Shown here in pieces: positions 59,569 to 64,000 of a stretch of 64,000 nt of DNA. Origin of the DNA: Sulfurimicrobium sp964552675 (GTDB lineage Bacteria > Pseudomonadota > Gammaproteobacteria > Burkholderiales > Sulfuricellaceae). Below the pieces are notes generated by a model. That model made no database searches and was not told the DNA's origin. It was given only the letters and a program-made list of their open reading frames with translations. How positions within the stretch are numbered: position 1 is the first letter of the stretch; every line of letters starts with the position of its first letter. The DNA lies in NCBI GenBank assembly GCA_964552675.1, contig CAZKHJ010000008.1:47180-111179 (forward strand), read 5' to 3'. The translations under genes were made by a program, and so were the position numbers.

Positions 59569-60587
59569 AAGCGTTATCGCCGTCGCAACGCGCCTGGCAG
59601 CGCTTCAAATCCAACCGGCGCGGTTATGTGAGCCTGTGGATTTTTGCCGTACTGTTCGCTTTTTCCCTCTTTGCCGAAGTGCTGTCCAATGACCGGCCAC
59701 TGCTGGTGCATTATCAGGGCAAGTTCTATTGCCCGGTGCTGAAAAATTACCCGGAAACCGTGTTTGGCGGGGATTTCGATAGTGAAACCGACTACAACGA
59801 CCCCTTTATCATCGAACGCATCACCGAGGGCAGCAACTGGACAGTGTTTGCGCTCAATCGTTACAGTTTCAATAGCATCAATTACTTTGCCGTGCACCCC
59901 AACCCCGCGCCACCGTCACGGCAAAACTATTTCGGCACTGATGATCGCGGGCGCGATGTGCTGGCACGGCTGATTTACGGCTTCCGCATTTCGGTGCTGT
60001 TCGCTCTGGCGCTGACCCTGGCCGGAACTCTGGTGGGGATTCTGACCGGTGCCTTGCAGGGTTATTTCGGCGGGCGCTTCGATCTCCTGTTTCAGCGTTT
60101 CATGGAGGTGTGGAGCGCGATGCCGGAACTGTATCTGCTGATCATTTTTTCCGCCATTTTCCAGCCCAGCATCACTCTGCTGATCATTCTGCTTTCCCTG
60201 TTCGGCTGGATGGGGCTGGCCGATTATGTGCGCGCCGAATTCCTGCGCGGCCGCAACATGGATTATGTCAAGGCGGCGCGCGCGCTGGGTGTATCCAACC
60301 GTGCCATCATGCTGCGCCACCTTTTGCCCAACAGCATGACTCCCGTGATCACTTTCCTGCCGTTCCGCATCTCGGGATCGATTCTGGCACTCACCAGCCT
60401 GGATTTTCTGGGCCTGGGTGTGCCGCCTTCCACTCCCAGCCTGGGCGAATTGCTGGCCCAGGGCAAGGACAATATCGAGGCCTGGTGGCTGTCATTGACG
60501 ACCTTCAGTGTTCTGGTTGGCACGCTGGTGCTGCTGATTTTCATCGGCGAGGCACTGCGCGAAGCGATGGATACCCGCCGTGGCTGA
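59565..60587 (+). CDS. yejE: ABC transporter permease (YejE-like)
   Basis: A 340-residue second permease. The first helix follows RFKSNRRGYVSLWIFAVLFA. A large periplasmic segment (about residues 45-130) contains YQGKFYCPVLKNYPETVFGG, diagnostic of YejE, and FGTDDRGRDVLARLIYGFRI. The EAA loop is FLRGRNMDYVKAARALGVSN. The end FLGLGVPPSTPSLGELLAQG matches OppC-type permeases. The ATG at 59565 is supported by overlap with yejB. The 3' end overlaps the yejF GTG by 8 bases. Confidence 0.91.
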   Translation: MKALSPSQRAWQRFKSNRRGYVSLWIFAVLFAFSLFAEVLSNDRPLLVHYQGKFYCPVLKNYPETVFGGDFDSETDYNDPFIIERITEGSNWTVFALNRYSFNSINYFAVHPNPAPPSRQNYFGTDDRGRDVLARLIYGFRISVLFALALTLAGTLVGILTGALQGYFGGRFDLLFQRFMEVWSAMPELYLLIIFSAIFQPSITLLIILLSLFGWMGLADYVRAEFLRGRNMDYVKAARALGVSNRAIMLRHLLPNSMTPVITFLPFRISGSILALTSLDFLGLGVPPSTPSLGELLAQGKDNIEAWWLSLTTFSVLVGTLVLLIFIGEALREAMDTRRG

Positions 60588-62199
60588 TCTTGACCCGCAA
60601 CCTTTGCTTGTTGTGGATCGCCTGTCGGTGCGCTTCGGCCAGTATGCGGATGCCGTGAGTGAAGCGAGTTTCGATATCCGCACCGGAGAAAAACTGGCCC
60701 TGGTGGGCGAGTCGGGCTCGGGAAAATCAGTGACGGCGCTTTCCATCCTGCAGCTGCATGATCCCCGCCAGGCCAGCTACCCCTCCGGTTCCATTCGCTT
60801 CCAGGGGCGGGAACTGATGGGGCTGGGCGAAAACGGATTGCGGCAAATACGTGGCCGCGACATCGCGATGATTTTTCAGGAGCCGATGACCTCGCTCAAT
60901 CCGCTCCAGAGCATTGGCACGCAGTTGATGGAGCCATTGCTGGTGCACGAAGGCATGAGCGGAGCCACGGCGAGAAAGCGGATGATCGAACTGCTTGCCC
61001 GTACTGGCATCACCGAGCCGGACAAACGTTTCGATGCCTATCCCCACATGCTCTCAGGCGGTCAGCGCCAGCGTGTGATGATCGCCATGGCGCTGGCATG
61101 CAGCCCGAAGCTGCTGATTGCCGACGAGCCCACTACTGCGCTGGATGTGACGATACAGGCACAAATTCTCGATCTGCTGGAAGATTTGCAGAAGGAATTC
61201 TCCATGGCGGTGTTGCTGATCACTCATGATCTCAACCTGGTGCGGCGTTTTGCCGGGCGCATCTGCGTCATGCAGCAGGGACGGATTGTCGAGCAGGCGC
61301 CGGTGCAGGAACTGTTCACCGCTGCGCAGCACCCCTACACCCGGCAATTGCTGCAAAGCCAGCCACGGCGCCTGATCGATGCCGAGGAGGGGGCTGTGTT
61401 GCAAGGCAAGGCGCCGGTGCTTGAGGCAGGCCGCGTGAGTTGCGCGTTTCCCATACGCAAAGGCTTTTTCCAGCGCAAGGATGGTGAAGTGCGGGCGGTG
61501 GACGAGGTCAGCCTGACCCTGCGGCCCGGTGAAACGCTGGGAATTGTGGGTGAATCAGGTTCCGGCAAGACCACGTTGGGCATGTGCCTGCTGAGGCTGC
61601 AGGAATGTCGCGGCCGTATTCATTTCGATGGTGCCGAGCTTTCATCCCTGAGCCAGCGGCAGCTTCGTCCCTTGCGCCGCAATTTTCAGGTGGTCTTCCA
61701 GGATCCCTATTCCTCTCTGTCTCCCCGGCTGACGGTGGAGCAGATTATTGGCGAGGGCTTGGCCATCCATTTTCCCCAGCTCGACAAGCGGCAACGGCGC
61801 GCACGCATTGTGGCCATCATGGAGGAGGTCGGGCTGGATGAATCCATGCTGTGGCGCTATCCCCATGAGTTTTCCGGCGGTCAGCGCCAGCGCATTGCCA
61901 TCGCCCGCGTGGCAGTGCTGGAACCCAGGCTGATCCTGCTCGATGAGCCCACCAGCGCGCTTGATGTTTCGGTGCAGAAACAGGTGCTGGAACTGCTGCG
62001 CAGCTTGCAGCAGAAACATGGCATGAGTTATCTGTTCATCACCCATGATTTGCGCGTGATACGTGCCATGGCGCACCACATGATTGTGATGCAGGGAGGG
62101 CGGGTGATAGAAGAGGGAGAGACCGAAGCCCTTTTTGCCAGGCCGGAACAGGACTATACGCGAATGCTGCTGCAGGCGTCGCTGCTGGCCAAGGCGTGA
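60580..62199 (+). CDS. yejF: ABC transporter ATP-binding protein, two fused ATPase domains (YejF-like)
   Basis: A 539-residue cytoplasmic ATPase with two complete nucleotide-binding domains. Domain 1 (about residues 8-260) has Walker A GESGSGKSVT, signature LSGGQRQRVMIAMAL and Walker B LLIADEPTTALD. Domain 2 (about 285-535) has GESGSGKTTLG, FSGGQRQRIAIAR and LILLDEPTSALD. It energises the YejB/YejE permease pair. The start is a GTG at 60580 overlapping yejE. It ends six bases from the convergent mltD-type gene. Confidence 0.92.
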   Translation: MADLDPQPLLVVDRLSVRFGQYADAVSEASFDIRTGEKLALVGESGSGKSVTALSILQLHDPRQASYPSGSIRFQGRELMGLGENGLRQIRGRDIAMIFQEPMTSLNPLQSIGTQLMEPLLVHEGMSGATARKRMIELLARTGITEPDKRFDAYPHMLSGGQRQRVMIAMALACSPKLLIADEPTTALDVTIQAQILDLLEDLQKEFSMAVLLITHDLNLVRRFAGRICVMQQGRIVEQAPVQELFTAAQHPYTRQLLQSQPRRLIDAEEGAVLQGKAPVLEAGRVSCAFPIRKGFFQRKDGEVRAVDEVSLTLRPGETLGIVGESGSGKTTLGMCLLRLQECRGRIHFDGAELSSLSQRQLRPLRRNFQVVFQDPYSSLSPRLTVEQIIGEGLAIHFPQLDKRQRRARIVAIMEEVGLDESMLWRYPHEFSGGQRQRIAIARVAVLEPRLILLDEPTSALDVSVQKQVLELLRSLQQKHGMSYLFITHDLRVIRAMAHHMIVMQGGRVIEEGETEALFARPEQDYTRMLLQASLLAKA

Positions 62200-62204
62200 G
62201 CGTT

Positions 62205-63875
62205 TCAGCTCTTGCGGCTATACACCATTAGTTTGTTGCCAGGCTGCAGGCTGTAATCGGATGGTATCCGGTTCCAGCGTTGCAGATCATCTACCGCCAC
62301 ATTGAAGCGGCGGGCGATGCTGAATACGGTATCGCCGCGTTTCACGACATAGTGGGAATGTTTGTCGGATCCGGTGGGTTTGTTGGCGGCGACGACCGTT
62401 TTTTCGCTGCGGGTTTTGTGCGTTGCTGCCCTGACTTGCATGACCGGGGTTTTTTCAGGTTTGACGGCAGCCAGCACAGTCAGCTTCTGGCCACGTGCCA
62501 GTGTGTTGGCTTTGAGGCCATTGCGGGATTTCAGCTCGGCGGGAGACATCCCGTAACGTTTTGCTATGCTGAGTACAGTGTCGCCCCGGGCCACGACATG
62601 TGTGATTTTGCGGCTTGATGCTGCAGGTTCGCCAGCCAGCTCGGGAGCAGGAATATGCGCCAGCAGGGTGGGTGCATTGCCCGATTTGGTCACAGGTACC
62701 AGCAAGGTCTGCGCAACAATATGTTTTTTACGGCCATTGATGGCGTTGATTTCCTTCAGGCGCGCCAGCGAAATGCCGAAGCGTTGCGCAATGGCGGTCA
62801 GATTTTCGCCACGCCGAGGTGTGTAGGTTTGCCACGAGGACAGGGGGTGTTCGTAATTCTCCAGGTTGAGGGAGAAACTGTTGACCTTGTCCACCGGCAA
62901 CAGCAGGGTAGGTTTGCCTATTCCGGCAACCAGGGGCTTGTTGTAGGCCGGGTTGAGGGCGACGAATTCATCCATTGGAACTTCGGCAAGGCGCGCGGCC
63001 ACGGCAACATCCATGTGTTGCTTGAGCTTGACCGTGGCGAAATAGGGGCTGTTGGGGATGCTATTGAGGGTCAGGCCATAGGCGTTCGGATCCATGACGA
63101 TATTCTTGACGGCAATCAGTTTGGGTACGTAATTGCGTGTTTCCGGCGGCATGCGCAGGCTGAGATAATCGGTGGCTTCCCCTGCTGCCTGATTTCTGGC
63201 AATGGCGCGGCTTACCGAGCCTTCGCCCCAGTTGTAGGCAGCGAGCGCCAGCTCCCAGCTGCCGAACATGTCATATAGTTTTTGCAGGTAGTCGAGCGCA
63301 GCATTCGTGGCGGCAAGAATGTCGCGGCGGCCGTCATAGAGCATGTTCTGATCGAGGCCGAAATGCTTGCCAGTGGACGGAATGAACTGCCAGATACCGG
63401 AAGCATGGCTGGTGGAGTAGGCCTTGGGGTTGTAGGCGCTTTCGATCATCGGCAGCAGCGCAATTTCACTGGGCATGCCGCGTTTTTCCACTTCCTCGAC
63501 GATATGGAAGAGGTAGCGCTGGCTGCGTTCCACCATGCGGCGTACATAATCGGGGCGATTGGCGTACCAGGCTTCGTGCTCCCTGACCAGCGGGCTGTTC
63601 AGGTCCGACAGGGCGAAACCACTGCGGATGCGTTCCCATAAATCGGTGCTTTCACTGCTGAAACCCGGCAGGTTGAGCAGCGGTATGCCAGAGCTGATCT
63701 GGTCTGCGGAACGAAGATTTACCCGGGTATCCAGGCTGCTCTGGCTGGTGTCAGGCTGTTCGTCCCAGGCGGCGGATGATTCTGTTTCGTTTCCTGCTCC
63801 CTGAGCCCATGCTGTAGTGGCGCAACACGGCCCAATAACGGTGAAAACAAGAAAGAGTGCCGCGCTTAGTCGCAT
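62205..63875 (-). CDS. mltD: membrane-bound lytic murein transglycosylase D-like with three LysM domains
   Basis: A 556-residue exported lytic transglycosylase. A signal peptide covers residues 1-24 (cleavage after AWA). No lipobox was recognised, unlike E. coli MltD. The SLT domain (about residues 125-250) has the catalytic glutamate in LLPMIESAYNPKAYS and the motif SGIWQFIPSTGKHFGL, with LALAAYNWGEGSVSRA. Three LysM repeats follow (about 355-400, 427-470, 506-552; e.g. HVVARGDTVLSIAKRYGMSP and YVVKRGDTVFSIARRFNVAV), which anchor it to peptidoglycan. It cleaves glycan strands to 1,6-anhydro products during wall growth. Upstream sequence to the window edge holds no gene. Confidence 0.92.
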   Translation of the reverse strand: MRLSAALFLVFTVIGPCCATTAWAQGAGNETESSAAWDEQPDTSQSSLDTRVNLRSADQISSGIPLLNLPGFSSESTDLWERIRSGFALSDLNSPLVREHEAWYANRPDYVRRMVERSQRYLFHIVEEVEKRGMPSEIALLPMIESAYNPKAYSTSHASGIWQFIPSTGKHFGLDQNMLYDGRRDILAATNAALDYLQKLYDMFGSWELALAAYNWGEGSVSRAIARNQAAGEATDYLSLRMPPETRNYVPKLIAVKNIVMDPNAYGLTLNSIPNSPYFATVKLKQHMDVAVAARLAEVPMDEFVALNPAYNKPLVAGIGKPTLLLPVDKVNSFSLNLENYEHPLSSWQTYTPRRGENLTAIAQRFGISLARLKEINAINGRKKHIVAQTLLVPVTKSGNAPTLLAHIPAPELAGEPAASSRKITHVVARGDTVLSIAKRYGMSPAELKSRNGLKANTLARGQKLTVLAAVKPEKTPVMQVRAATHKTRSEKTVVAANKPTGSDKHSHYVVKRGDTVFSIARRFNVAVDDLQRWNRIPSDYSLQPGNKLMVYSRKS

Positions 63876-64000
63876 CTGTCGATCGGGTCTTGAGGAGAAA
63901 TAACCCTCTGATGATAATGAATTTCAGGGGAGATGGTCAAGGAAATGTATTAGGCCACCACATATTGCACTGATGGTTATTTGAAATGAGGAATTGTATC
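63876..64000. other. upstream region of the mltD-type gene, no gene seen
   Basis: These last 125 bp are AT-richer than the rest and contain no credible coding start. They probably hold the promoter of the mltD-type gene read leftward. No convincing -35/-10 pair, repeat or RNA gene was recognised before the window ends. Confidence 0.4.

Overview
The window looks like a chromosomal segment of a flagellated, high-GC betaproteobacterium, probably Nitrosomonadales (Sulfuricella/Sulfuriferula/Gallionella-like). I infer this from gene content and protein style, not from a database search. Coding density is very high and no rRNA, tRNA or CRISPR array was seen. Two runs of exactly 10 N (31631-31640 in hscA, 43233-43242 in flgA) show that this is a draft scaffold.

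Layout. (1) 1-3500: end of an lplT-like transporter, a fructosamine-kinase-family protein, an exported metallo-beta-lactamase-fold hydrolase and an HD-GYP c-di-GMP phosphodiesterase. (2) 3550-10530, minus strand: an arn-type lipid A aminoarabinose operon (arnT, one SMR flippase, arnB, arnC, a formyltransferase and a dehydrogenase that are fused as ArnA in enterics). A hicB-hicA pair plus an orphan higA-type antitoxin lie inside it, and no arnD is present. (3) 10660-14917, plus strand: a divergent cluster of GT2, flippase-like, GT39 and PAP2 proteins, forming a second polyprenyl-phosphate-sugar system. (4) 14914-19800: a Tat-exported molybdopterin oxidoreductase with a tetraheme cytochrome c, a divergent FNR-like regulator and a TlpA-like thioredoxin. 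(5) 19827-25842: a PhnD-like binding protein coupled to a GGDEF-EAL protein, suhB, trmJ and a norE/norF-like pair. (6) 26008-33839: cysE, then an isc operon (iscR, two tandem cysteine desulfurases, iscU, iscA, hscB, hscA, fdx, iscX). Its iscU-iscA junction carries a 265-bp structured, MITE-like element. (7) 33989-55807: a large flagellar block: flhB-flhA-flhF-flhG-fliA-motCD, then flgA, flgM, flgN (minus strand), a diguanylate cyclase, and flgBCDEFGHIJKL. (8) 55842-64000: fabI, a yejABEF peptide importer and an mltD-type lytic transglycosylase.

How it works together. Sigma-54-like sites precede flhB and flgB, and sigma-28-like sites precede flgM and flgK. This fits a tiered flagellar cascade in which FliA and FlgM, both encoded here, control the late genes. 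Three c-di-GMP enzymes (HD-GYP, GGDEF-EAL, GGDEF) surround the motility genes. CysE supplies O-acetylserine for cysteine, the sulfur donor of the desulfurases, and cysE and iscR carry the same IscR-type promoter motif. Start codons were moved from the longest open frame wherever a ribosome binding site, a stop-start overlap or family length argued for it.
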